Origin: Roseibium denhamense
Lineage (GTDB): Bacteria > Pseudomonadota > Alphaproteobacteria > Rhizobiales > Stappiaceae
Direction of reading: 5' to 3'
DNA length: 64,000 bases
Assembly: GCF_009711415.1 (NCBI RefSeq)
Contig: NZ_SMLZ01000115.1
Span: 1-64,000, forward strand
Shown: positions 9,079 through 16,545 of the stretch, piece by piece
Layout of the letters: every line of letters begins with the position of its first letter
Position numbering within the stretch: the stretch's first letter is position 1
The notes under the pieces: model-generated
The model's input: the letters and a program-made list of their open reading frames with translations, nothing else
Databases searched by the model: none
Told to the model about the DNA's origin: nothing
Position numbers and translations under genes: made by a program

Positions 9079-9744
9079 TCAGCAATCTTGAAAAGACAGC
9101 CGTGCCATCAGCTTCTCGATTGTTGCTTTCCGGTGCCTGTACGCGGGCAGTTCATGCGTCTGCGCCAAATCCACGTCCGCCAGTTGCTCGGCAACCGTCA
9201 TCGTCTCTCCCGGCAGGGCAAACACGGACAGATAGCCTTCTGTCGGGCCTTTGGGCGGCCAGACAAGCCGGCCATGGGTGGCGCCTTCTTCGGCAATGGC
9301 GGTGCCATCGGGGAGGGCAATGGCAATGCATGTGACAAACCGGGCGGACCCTGTCTGCAGGTTTTTTTGACCTATTAGCGTTCCAATCCGCTCGATAGCC
9401 ACATCATAATTGCCGTCGGGTCCAGCCCAGTCGAGCGCAGCTGCGCCCGGCAGGTCATCGAGTTCTGAAATGCAGAAGCCGCTGTCATCGCTGATTGCGG
9501 CCTGACCGCTTTGAGCGGCAACATCCCGTGCCTTGATAAGCGCATTTTCGAGAACAGTCGTTCCGTTTTCCTCCGGGCTTGTCAGCTTGAAATCCGCAGC
9601 GGTCAAGACAGGGACCGGGCAACCGGAAAGCGCTTCCTTGAAAGCGCGGATCTTGTTCTTGTTGTGCGAGGCGACCACCAGAGAACCGGCCACGGTCAAG
9701 GTATCGGCCAAAACGCCTTTTGAAGCTTGAGCAATCGAATTCAT
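9079..9744 (-). CDS. Aberrant RdgB/HAM1-like nucleoside triphosphate pyrophosphatase homologue
   Basis: A 221-residue protein of the Ham1/RdgB fold, a family that hydrolyses dITP, XTP and other non-canonical purine triphosphates. SHNKNK (residues 26-31) matches the nucleotide-binding loop and ISDDSGF (84-90) holds the catalytic aspartate pair; FVTCIAIALPDG and GRLVWPPKGP follow. The normal GFGYDPIF motif is replaced by EGYLSVF near 169-175, and the C-terminal SHR motif is replaced by AYRHRKA. I chose the ATG at 9744 for its GGAGG ribosome site and fit to the family; the frame is open upstream to 9951. Probably a divergent paralogue whose activity or specificity has changed. It is divergent from the flavoprotein at 9850. 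Confidence 0.8.
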   Translation of the reverse strand: MNSIAQASKGVLADTLTVAGSLVVASHNKNKIRAFKEALSGCPVPVLTAADFKLTSPEENGTTVLENALIKARDVAAQSGQAAISDDSGFCISELDDLPGAAALDWAGPDGNYDVAIERIGTLIGQKNLQTGSARFVTCIAIALPDGTAIAEEGATHGRLVWPPKGPTEGYLSVFALPGETMTVAEQLADVDLAQTHELPAYRHRKATIEKLMARLSFQDC

Positions 9745-9849
9745 GAAAACCTCCGGTGAAAACAGGCGGGAGAATAACGTCCAAGAGATAATCAAATTCT
9801 TGATGGGGACGCGCTTCCGCAACAAGGGCAAAGCGCCTATAAGCGGCCC

Positions 9850-11028
9850 ATGCGAGATCTGGATGTTCTGGTGCTGGGCGGTGGTGCCGCCGGGCTTATG
9901 TGTGCGATCGAGGCGGGCAAGCGCGGCCGCAAGGTTCTGGTCATTGACCACGCCAAAAGACCGGCTGACAAGATCCGCATTTCAGGCGGCGGCCGCTGCA
10001 ACTTCACCAACCTCCATGCCGGCCCGTCTAACTTTCTGTCGCAAAATCCGCGTTTTTGTGTTTCGGCGCTGAAACGGTACACCCAGCATGATTTTCTGGA
10101 TCTGGTGGAAAAACACCGGATTCCCTGGCACGAGAAGACCCTCGGACAGTTGTTTTGCGACCGGTCCGCGAAAGACATCATTCAAATGCTGCTGGACGAG
10201 CTGGAGGCAGCGGGCGGTCAGCTTGAATTGGAAACCGCGATCACTGCCGTCAGCAAGCCGGATGACCGCTATTCCGTTGCAACGTCGAAAGGGCCGCTCC
10301 GCGCCCGGTCGCTGGTTGTTGCAACCGGCGGGCCGTCGATCCCAAAAATGGGGGCAACGGGGTTCGGCTACGACCTGGCAAAACAGTTCGGTTTGAATGT
10401 TGTCACACCGCGGGCTGCCCTGGTTCCGCTGACGTTCTCCGATGCCAACAAGGATCTGTGCGGGCGTCTGTCCGGCGTCTCGCTTGATGCCATCGTCAGC
10501 TTTGGCAAGACGGCTTTTCAGGAAGGCCTGCTGTTCACCCACCGGGGTTTGTCGGGACCGTCCATTTTGCAGATCTCGTCTTATTGGCAGGAAGGCCAGC
10601 CGATTGCGGTCAATCTGCTGCCGGGCAGCGATGTGCTTTCGACACTGAAAAACGCCCGCCAGGAAACGCCGAAACAGGATCTCAAAACCGCACTTGGGCA
10701 GTTGCTGCCCAACCGCCTGGCCGAAGAGCTGGCGCGTGCCTTTCAGCTCACCGGGCGCCTCGCAGACCTCTCCGACAAAGCGTTGCAGCGGGCGGCGGAT
10801 CAGCTCAGCAGATGGCAGTTGACGCCCGTCGGCACCGAAGGATACCGCACCGCGGAAGTCACCTTGGGCGGTGTCGATACCAAGGAGCTTTCCTCCAAAA
10901 CGATGGAGGTAACAAACGTTCCGGGCCTCTACTTCATTGGTGAAGCCGTGGATGTGACGGGACATCTCGGCGGTTTCAATTTCCAATGGGCCTGGTCCTC
11001 CGGCCATGCAGCAGGTCAAGTGGTTTAA
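9850..11028 (+). CDS. HI0933-family FAD/NAD(P)-dependent oxidoreductase
   Basis: A 392-residue flavoprotein of the HI0933 (YhiN/BaiN-like) family. The dinucleotide-binding motif GGGAAGLMCA is near residues 10-19, the family motif ISGGGRCNFTN at about 45-55, and the C-terminal FAD contact GEAVDVTGHLGGFNFQWAWS near 366-385. Members are annotated as aminoacetone oxidases or flavin reductases; the physiological reaction here is not known. A distant paralogue lies at 23584-24810. The 105-bp gap to the divergent RdgB-like gene must hold both promoters. Confidence 0.85.
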   Translation: MRDLDVLVLGGGAAGLMCAIEAGKRGRKVLVIDHAKRPADKIRISGGGRCNFTNLHAGPSNFLSQNPRFCVSALKRYTQHDFLDLVEKHRIPWHEKTLGQLFCDRSAKDIIQMLLDELEAAGGQLELETAITAVSKPDDRYSVATSKGPLRARSLVVATGGPSIPKMGATGFGYDLAKQFGLNVVTPRAALVPLTFSDANKDLCGRLSGVSLDAIVSFGKTAFQEGLLFTHRGLSGPSILQISSYWQEGQPIAVNLLPGSDVLSTLKNARQETPKQDLKTALGQLLPNRLAEELARAFQLTGRLADLSDKALQRAADQLSRWQLTPVGTEGYRTAEVTLGGVDTKELSSKTMEVTNVPGLYFIGEAVDVTGHLGGFNFQWAWSSGHAAGQVV

Positions 11029-11136
11029 GTCTGCGCACCTCTTGAGCAAAGGCGGGAGAGATGGTTTCCGCGCTGCAGCATTTTTTGATGACCGTGCCTC
11101 ATTCCGCGATATACTGCCGGAATCACAGGGGGCGGA

Positions 11137-12180
11137 ATGAAGCGTGTGACAATTCATGATGTGGCCGAGGCCGCTGGTGTCAGCCTTGCAACGGTCGACC
11201 GGGTCCTCAATGGCCGTCCGGGCGTCCGCAAGGGGACGATCGAAAAAGTGCGGCAAGCGGTCGAAACCCTGAAGTACCAGCCGGACAGTTTTGCAGCGGG
11301 CCTTGCCAAGAAAAGCCGCTACCGGTTTCAGTTTCTGCTGCCTGACGGACCCAACGCCTTCATGGAGGACCTGACCCGCGAAGCCCTGGCGCATGCGCAA
11401 ACCATGAGCGGCGACAGACTGCAGGTCCATGTGGAGCCGATTGATGCCTTTGACGGCCACCGCGTTGCCGGCACCCTTGCGATCCTCGACCGCACTGTCT
11501 GCGATGGCGTGGCTGTGGTTGCACCGGCCTTTCCGGAGGTCCGGGCCGCCATAGACCGTTTGCAGGCACGCGGTGTTCCGGTTGTCACATTGGTCTCGGA
11601 CCACCCGGCCTCCACCCGCCAGCATTTTGTCGGCATCGACAATTATGCAGCTGGATGTACGGCGGGCCGGCTGCTCGGGCGGTTCTTGCCCGAAGCGCCA
11701 GGCAAAATCGGCTTCATTGCCGGATCGCTGGGCCTCCGGGACCACGCCGACCGCTATGCCGGCTGCCAGAAGGTTCTGGCCGAGGGGTTTCCGCATCTTG
11801 AGCTTTTGAAGGTGCGGGAGGGGCGTGATGACAATGACCGGAATGAAAAGCTTGTTGCAACGCTCATTGCAGAGCATCCGGATCTTGCCGGGCTTTATAA
11901 CATCGGTGCTGGCAACAGAGGCGTCGCGGCTGCACTTGTCAACGCGCCACGCGCCAAGCAGATCGTCTTTGTCGGCCACGAGTTGACGCCCTATACGCAC
12001 GATGCCCTGCAGTCCGGGATCATGGATGCGGTGATTGCCCAGGATCCAGGTCATGAGATCCGCAGCGCAATCCGGGTCCTGAAGGCGCTCTGTGATGGCC
12101 GTCCCATCATCGACGGTCAGGAACGCATCCGGATCGACGTCTTCCTTAAGGACAATCTTCCCAGATTGGACGGGTCATAA
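11137..12180 (+). CDS. LacI family transcriptional regulator
   Basis: A 347-residue regulator. The N-terminal helix-turn-helix (residues 3-50) reads TIHDVAEAAGVSLATVDRVL and is followed by the hinge and a periplasmic-binding-protein-like sensor domain (about 60-335), with FVGIDNYAAGCTAGRLLG near 166-183 and GLYNIGAGNRGVAAAL near 252-267. The SLATVDRVLNGRPGVR form is common among alphaproteobacterial LacI regulators of sugars and polyols. A GGGGG ribosome site precedes the ATG at 11137. No transport or catabolic genes adjoin it, so ligand and targets are unknown. Confidence 0.9.
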   Translation: MKRVTIHDVAEAAGVSLATVDRVLNGRPGVRKGTIEKVRQAVETLKYQPDSFAAGLAKKSRYRFQFLLPDGPNAFMEDLTREALAHAQTMSGDRLQVHVEPIDAFDGHRVAGTLAILDRTVCDGVAVVAPAFPEVRAAIDRLQARGVPVVTLVSDHPASTRQHFVGIDNYAAGCTAGRLLGRFLPEAPGKIGFIAGSLGLRDHADRYAGCQKVLAEGFPHLELLKVREGRDDNDRNEKLVATLIAEHPDLAGLYNIGAGNRGVAAALVNAPRAKQIVFVGHELTPYTHDALQSGIMDAVIAQDPGHEIRSAIRVLKALCDGRPIIDGQERIRIDVFLKDNLPRLDGS

Positions 12181-12244
12181 AAGTTCCCTCAAATACTCAA
12201 ATTTTACCATTGACCTTTTCTAAACTGCACCGCATATCTATCAC

Positions 12245-12709
12245 ATGCGACTGACACAACAGACCAATTATGCGGTCCGCGCCCTCATGTATTGCGCGGT
12301 TAACCCGGACAAACCAAGCAAGGTTGCCGATATCGCGGCCAGTTTTGAAATGTCCGAAACGCATCTTTTCAAGATCATGAAAGTCCTGGTCGATTCAAAC
12401 CTGATCAAGACAATCCGTGGCCGGAATGGCGGCGTGATGCTTGCGCGCCCGGCGGAGCAGATTTCCGTTGGCGAAGTGGTTCGCGCAGCGGAAGAGAGCT
12501 TCCTTCTTGCGGAGTGCTTTGATTCTGGACGCAAGGACTGCCCGCTGATCATGTCCTGCGGTTTTAACGGATTGCTGCATGAAGCGCTGGAAGCTTTCAT
12601 GGAAGTGCTTGATGGCAAGTCCATCGCTGACCTGTCCGAGGACCGGTACGGGATGCGGGACTTGTTGAAGATCGGCATGAACGAGACGCCGATTGCGGCC
12701 AACGCCTGA
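12245..12709 (+). CDS. rirA: RirA-like Rrf2 family iron-sulfur regulator
   Basis: A 154-residue Rrf2-family repressor. The winged helix starts at MRLTQQTNYAVRALMYCA. Three cysteines at 91, 99 and 105 (C-x7-C-x5-C) are exactly where the [4Fe-4S] ligands of rhizobial RirA lie, and IRGRNGGV and LAECFDSGRKDCP match RirA closely. RirA represses iron and heme uptake genes when iron is sufficient. Support comes from context: hemP, 650 bp downstream, carries two TGA-N9-TCA boxes, the RirA target form. NsrR is the main alternative because it shares the cysteine pattern. No ribosome site is visible; a possible -35 TTGACC (12210-12215) and a -10 near 12233-12240 would place the transcript start close to the ATG, so the mRNA may be nearly leaderless. 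A clear terminator follows. Confidence 0.82.
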   Translation: MRLTQQTNYAVRALMYCAVNPDKPSKVADIAASFEMSETHLFKIMKVLVDSNLIKTIRGRNGGVMLARPAEQISVGEVVRAAEESFLLAECFDSGRKDCPLIMSCGFNGLLHEALEAFMEVLDGKSIADLSEDRYGMRDLLKIGMNETPIAANA

Positions 12710-12734
12710 TCAACATGCCTTCACAAACGGAAGA

Positions 12735-12763
12735 AGCGCAGCCATCTGGTCTGCGCTTTTTTT
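12735..12763 (+). terminator. Rho-independent terminator of rirA
   Basis: Stem AGCGCAG / CTGCGCT (12735-12741 with 12751-12757), 9-nt loop, followed at once by a run of T to 12763. It lies 26 bp after the rirA stop and separates rirA from the downstream structured element and hemP. Confidence 0.9.
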
Positions 12764-12804
12764 GCATCCCGCATTTGGGTGGGAGCGGATTTGAATGGGG
12801 TCAC

Positions 12805-13077
12805 TTTGGTATAATACCAAAGACAACTGGTTATGACCCATCTGACCGGGTTTGGAGGGCTTTCGGATAGGCGCATGGTGCCGGGCGATACGGTGTATCG
12901 GTCAAGACATGCAACGCAGCCGAAGGCCCTCCAAACCCGGCCTTAGGTGGCCTTTTCTCGCTCCCCGGACATCGTTTCATCGCTTGTCCGGTCAACCAGA
13001 CCGCACGGCGCGATGCGCCTCGCCGGAAAACGAGAAGAGATCATCAGATGGGTTATAATCAATTGGCTTTGGTATAA
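12805..13077. repeat. 273-bp multi-branched inverted-repeat element (possible structured RNA or MITE-like element)
   Basis: An intricate nested palindrome. Outer arms 12812-12845 and 13044-13077 match at 29 of 34 positions. Directly inside, arms 12846-12866 and 12920-12940 match at 20 of 21, enclosing two small hairpins: GGCGC-ATG-GTGCC at 12870-12882 and CGATAC-GGT-GTATCG at 12886-12900. A second branch (TTCTCG 12955-12960 with CGAGAA 13031-13036) encloses CCGGACA/TGTCCGG (12965-12991) and GGCGC-GAT-GCGCC (13007-13019). The left end is also a 19-bp palindrome (12804-12822). The whole can fold as a three-way junction. Three of the four transition differences in the long stems stay paired as G-U if the plus strand is transcribed. 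No gene, target-site duplication or transposase is visible. Confidence 0.75.
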
Positions 13078-13235
13078 GGCCGAGCTGGCTGACCGCTGAG
13101 GGAGAGGAGAGGGCGGTTGGCTTGCCTGGCATTTGGCACCCTGAAACCCTTTGAGGTTTCGGGGGACCCGTTTTCACGAGGGCCAGAGGACGCGATTTCC
13201 AGCCCCGTTTCCATCGGGTGATTATTGTTTAAAAA

Positions 13236-13291
13236 ACTTGAGTGTTATCGTCAAGTATAAAGTTGAGTATCATACTCATATTTTGTATGGT
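13236..13291 (+). promoter_or_regulatory. Two RirA-type iron-responsive operator boxes and promoter of hemP
   Basis: Two copies of TGA-N9-TCA, the operator form known for RirA. Box 1 is ACTTGA-N9-TCAAGT at 13236-13256 (core 13239-13253). Box 2 is TGAGTATCATACTCA at 13264-13278, a perfect palindrome. The boxes share TTGAGT and lie 25 bp apart. A plausible promoter, TTGAGT (13263-13268), 17 bp, TATGGT (13286-13291), puts its -35 inside box 2, so bound repressor would block polymerase. The match is seen; the regulator is inferred from rirA next door. Confidence 0.75.
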
Positions 13292-13360
13292 GATGTCATC
13301 AAGCGGCCGGGGCACGTTGCTCCAGCTTTTGAAAATCCAACAAAATCATGGACTTTTGCG

Positions 13361-13573
13361 ATGACACCGTTGACCAACACCCGCAAGACACGGCTCACCC
13401 TGGCATCCTCTCAGGTCCCTCCGGTTCAAGCGCCTAAGCCGCGGCGAGCCACCAAGCCGGAATTGAAAACCGACGAGCTGTTTGTTGGCACCCGCGAAAT
13501 CCACATTCTCCACAATGAGGACACCTACCGGCTGAGCATCACCAAACAGGGCAAATTGATCCTCACGAAATAG
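13361..13573 (+). CDS. hemP: Hemin uptake protein HemP
   Basis: A 70-residue protein whose last 30 residues are HemP-like: GTREIHILHNEDTYRLSITK followed by QGKLILTK. HemP is needed for, or enhances, expression of heme uptake systems in several proteobacteria. The frame is open upstream to 13151, but the ATG at 13361 gives the usual size. The N-terminal 40 residues are basic and proline-rich, as in relatives. It lies downstream of two RirA-type boxes. The last 11 bp overlap the 3' end of the convergent cyclase gene. The heme receptor and transporter are not in the window. Confidence 0.85.
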   Translation: MTPLTNTRKTRLTLASSQVPPVQAPKPRRATKPELKTDELFVGTREIHILHNEDTYRLSITKQGKLILTK

Positions 13574-14888
13574 GCTGGGGCGCGGAAGAACTTGGATGGG
13601 CATGTCCGGAGGCATAAATCGCAACCGGCTGTCCGACGCCGCGCAAGGCATGATCGCCCATGGCGCTCAGCTCGTCGTGAAACGTGCCCGGTAAGGCCGC
13701 ACGCACCGGTTCGGTCAAAAGCAGTGTCTGGCCAAGCGGCTTACACAAAGCCTCGACCCGGCTGGTTTCATTGACAGCCCGCCCGATGACGGTGAAGTCC
13801 AGCCGGTCTTCACCGCCCACATTTCCGAAAAACACTTCCCCTTGGTGCAGCCCGATCCCGATCCGGATCGGGTGCCACAGGCTTTTGTCCGGCAATCCTT
13901 TGGGGGCCGTGTTCAGCTGGTCGATGGCGGAAAGCGCCGTGCGGGCTGCGGACAGGGCGGCCTCTGCTGCCTTGTCGGCGCCAAGTGCGTTTTGGTCAAA
14001 GACAGCCAGAATGCCGTCTCCCATGAATTTCAGAATGTCGCCGCCATTGTTGAGGACGGCGTCCGACACAAGATCGAAATAGGCGTTCAAGATCGCTGTC
14101 ACATCGGGTCCGCTCAGCCGGTCCGCAAGCCCTGTAAAGCCGCGCATGTCGCACATGAACACGACCGCCTGAATGGATTCGCCATCTCCGCGCTTGATCT
14201 CCCCGTCAAGGACCCGCCGCCCGGCGATGGGCCCAAGATACGTGTCGGCCACATTCTGGGCGATGCGCACGAGGATATGCCGCTCGACGTGAAAGGCAAA
14301 AAGGTCAAGGATTTTACGGATCTCATCCTTTACCTCCTCCGGCCAGCCGCCTGGATGTTTGGTCGCTAAGGTCATGGCATTGCGCATCTGACCCGACCCA
14401 TTGCTGAGTGGCATAGCGCCGTAAAATGTATATCCCTCTTCCGCCAATTCCAACATGATGGGCGCTGACTGGCGCCCTTCCTCGGTTGCAAGATCCACCT
14501 TGATGGTCTCACCTAGCGACATAACCTTGAACAAAGGGCTACGCCGGAAAGCTTCGGATTCCAGTGATCTCGCGTCGGCGGCGATTTCGTCGCACAGGCC
14601 ATCGGTTGCATTCCACATCCAGGAAAAACCGATGAACTGAGGATGCAGAGTACCCACATGCAAGGTCGACCGGTCTATAGCGAGCCCGGCTGCATGGCAG
14701 CGCCACATGAACTCCTCAAAGAGCAGCAACACATCATTGTTGCCGCTGGCCTCGTAAAGCAGCCACTTTCGAACATCATCAAGCGTTTGCTTTTCCGGGG
14801 CACAGGCAGGCCCGCGATCTGACCGGGCCCGCAGGTAGACCGTTGGCACATAGCTGCGCGGGGCGGGATCGATCAGATGGTTGGACAT
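13563..14888 (-). CDS. Class III adenylate/guanylate cyclase
   Basis: A 441-residue protein with an N-terminal region of about 210 residues of unknown function and a C-terminal class III cyclase domain (about 225-400). VVFMCDMRGFTGLADRL and ILKFMGDGILAVF carry the two metal-binding aspartates, IGIGLHQGEVFFGNVG follows, and DFTVIGRAVNETSRVEAL has the Asn/Arg pair that stabilises the transition state, so it should be active, most likely making cAMP. No transmembrane segment is seen. The N-terminal part (rich in Trp, Phe and Met, residues 40-120) resembles the sensor half of the many soluble rhizobial cyclases. It is convergent with hemP and overlaps it by 11 bp. Confidence 0.9.
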   Translation of the reverse strand: MSNHLIDPAPRSYVPTVYLRARSDRGPACAPEKQTLDDVRKWLLYEASGNNDVLLLFEEFMWRCHAAGLAIDRSTLHVGTLHPQFIGFSWMWNATDGLCDEIAADARSLESEAFRRSPLFKVMSLGETIKVDLATEEGRQSAPIMLELAEEGYTFYGAMPLSNGSGQMRNAMTLATKHPGGWPEEVKDEIRKILDLFAFHVERHILVRIAQNVADTYLGPIAGRRVLDGEIKRGDGESIQAVVFMCDMRGFTGLADRLSGPDVTAILNAYFDLVSDAVLNNGGDILKFMGDGILAVFDQNALGADKAAEAALSAARTALSAIDQLNTAPKGLPDKSLWHPIRIGIGLHQGEVFFGNVGGEDRLDFTVIGRAVNETSRVEALCKPLGQTLLLTEPVRAALPGTFHDELSAMGDHALRGVGQPVAIYASGHAHPSSSAPQPIS

Positions 14889-15026
14889 CAGGGCTCCAGG
14901 GCCGGATTATAGTCCCCTTAAAATGAGGCTTCCGACTGGAAGATCAATCCGTAATCGGCCAGGCGCCCGCTGGCTACCCGCACACACAGAACGTGCGGCG
15001 TGCGGGTGTATTTCGGGTGGGGCCGG

Positions 15027-16490
15027 TTAAAACGCAGCTTCCACGTCGCCCATTTCCACATAGACGCTTTTGATCTGGCTGTAATACTCGATCCCGGCGT
15101 GACCATTCTCACGGCCGATACCGGATTTCTTGTATCCGCCGAAGGGCATTTCGATCGGCGTCAGATTGTAGGTGTTGATCCAGCATGTGCCTGCTTGCAG
15201 CTGATCGATCACGCGGTGGGCGCGTTGGATGTCCTTGGTAAAGACACCGGCTGCCAGGCCGAATTCAGTGGCATTGGCACGGGCAACAACATCCGCTTCA
15301 TCGTCAAAGTCGAGAACGCTCAAGACCGGGCCGAAGATTTCCTCCTGCGCGATCCGCATTGTGTCGGTGACATCGGCAAAGACGGTGGGCTGAACAAAAT
15401 AGCCGTCCGGCAGGCTGTCAACGCTGGCAGAACCACCACCGCAAACAAGGCGGGCGCCCTCGTTCTGGCCGATTTTCATGTAGTCCAGCACTTTGTCCAG
15501 CTGCATGCGGGAGACGAGCGGCCCGATATTGGTGGCTTCATCGAGCGGATCTCCGAGGACGGCATCCGCGGTCCGCTCGGAAAGCCGTTTCAGGAAGGCT
15601 TCCTTGATGGCCGTATGGACAAACACCCGGGTGCCATTGGAACAGATCTGACCCGTGGAATAGAAATTCGCGTTGATCGCGGCAGAGACCGCGTTTTCTA
15701 TATCCGCATCATCAAAGACGATCAGCGGCGACTTTCCGCCAAGTTCCAGCGTTGTCTTCTTCAGGTACTCGCCGGCCAATGCCGCGACCTTTGCCCCGGT
15801 GGGAACGGATCCGGTCAGCGAGACTTTCGCGATGTCGGGATGGGCAACCATTTTTGCGCCCACATCCCCAAAGCCTTGAATGACGTTGAAGACCCCGTCT
15901 GGCAGACCGGCTTCGCTCAAGGCTTCGGCCAGTTTGAGGGCGCTCAGCGGCGTGACTTCGGACGGCTTGAAGATCATCGCATTGCCGCAGACCAGCGCCG
16001 GTGCGGCCTTCCAGCAGGCGATCTGGATCGGATAGTTCCAGGCGCCGATACCAAAACAGATGCCCAGCGGTTCACGCTTGGTGTAGGCGAAGGATCCGCC
16101 GAGATCAATGTGTTCGCCCGTCAGCGTTGCGGCAAGGCCACCGTAATATTCCAGGCAGTCCGCACCGGACGCGGCATCCGCCACCAGAGTTTCCTGCAGA
16201 GGTTTGCCGGTGTCCAGCGTTTCCAGAACGGAGAGCTCATGGTTCTTCTCCCGCAGGATTTCGGCAGCCCGGCGCAGAACCCGGCCGCGTTCTGCTGGAG
16301 GCGTGGCGGCCCATACTTTTTGACCGGCCTTGGCAGCTTCGACCGCAGCGCTGATGACGGCATCATCAGCCGATTTGATTTGAGCGATGACCTCGCCGGT
16401 CGCCGGATAGAGCGAGTCGAACGGGGTTCCGGTCTGGCTTTCCAGATAGGCGCCGCCGACGTAGTGGGAGGCTTTGGGCTGGGCACGCAT
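15027..16490 (-). CDS. betB: Betaine aldehyde dehydrogenase
   Basis: A 487-residue NAD(P)-dependent aldehyde dehydrogenase that oxidises betaine aldehyde to glycine betaine, an osmoprotectant and carbon/nitrogen source. [19 protein letters not shown] contains the general-base glutamate and [15 protein letters not shown] the nucleophilic cysteine; [12 protein letters not shown] and [20 protein letters not shown] line the cofactor site. The start at 16490 ([13 protein letters not shown]) has an AGGAG site and gives the normal BetB length; the frame continues upstream into betA. It is the last gene of betI-betA-betB, with a 55-bp gap after betA. Confidence 0.95.
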   Translation of the reverse strand: MRAQPKASHYVGGAYLESQTGTPFDSLYPATGEVIAQIKSADDAVISAAVEAAKAGQKVWAATPPAERGRVLRRAAEILREKNHELSVLETLDTGKPLQETLVADAASGADCLEYYGGLAATLTGEHIDLGGSFAYTKREPLGICFGIGAWNYPIQIACWKAAPALVCGNAMIFKPSEVTPLSALKLAEALSEAGLPDGVFNVIQGFGDVGAKMVAHPDIAKVSLTGSVPTGAKVAALAGEYLKKTTLELGGKSPLIVFDDADIENAVSAAINANFYSTGQICSNGTRVFVHTAIKEAFLKRLSERTADAVLGDPLDEATNIGPLVSRMQLDKVLDYMKIGQNEGARLVCGGGSASVDSLPDGYFVQPTVFADVTDTMRIAQEEIFGPVLSVLDFDDEADVVARANATEFGLAAGVFTKDIQRAHRVIDQLQAGTCWINTYNLTPIEMPFGGYKKSGIGRENGHAGIEYYSQIKSVYVEMGDVEAAF

Positions 16491-16545
16491 GAGTGGGCTC
16501 CTGAATGTGTCGCGGCGGTTCGATAGATCCTGCCGATAAAAAGAG

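Noticed and set aside
9982-12054. A 690-codon open frame on the minus strand across the flavoprotein and LacI genes
   Set aside because: It is antisense to two well-recognised genes, spans their intergenic gap, and its product shows no family; GC-rich codon use produces such mirror frames.
12805-13077. Classical insertion sequence as explanation for the inverted repeats
   Set aside because: No transposase fragment and no obvious target-site duplication flank the arms; the nesting is more complex than simple terminal repeats.
15000-16526. A 508-codon plus-strand frame opposite betB
   Set aside because: It is a mirror of the aldehyde dehydrogenase with no ribosome site or family resemblance.
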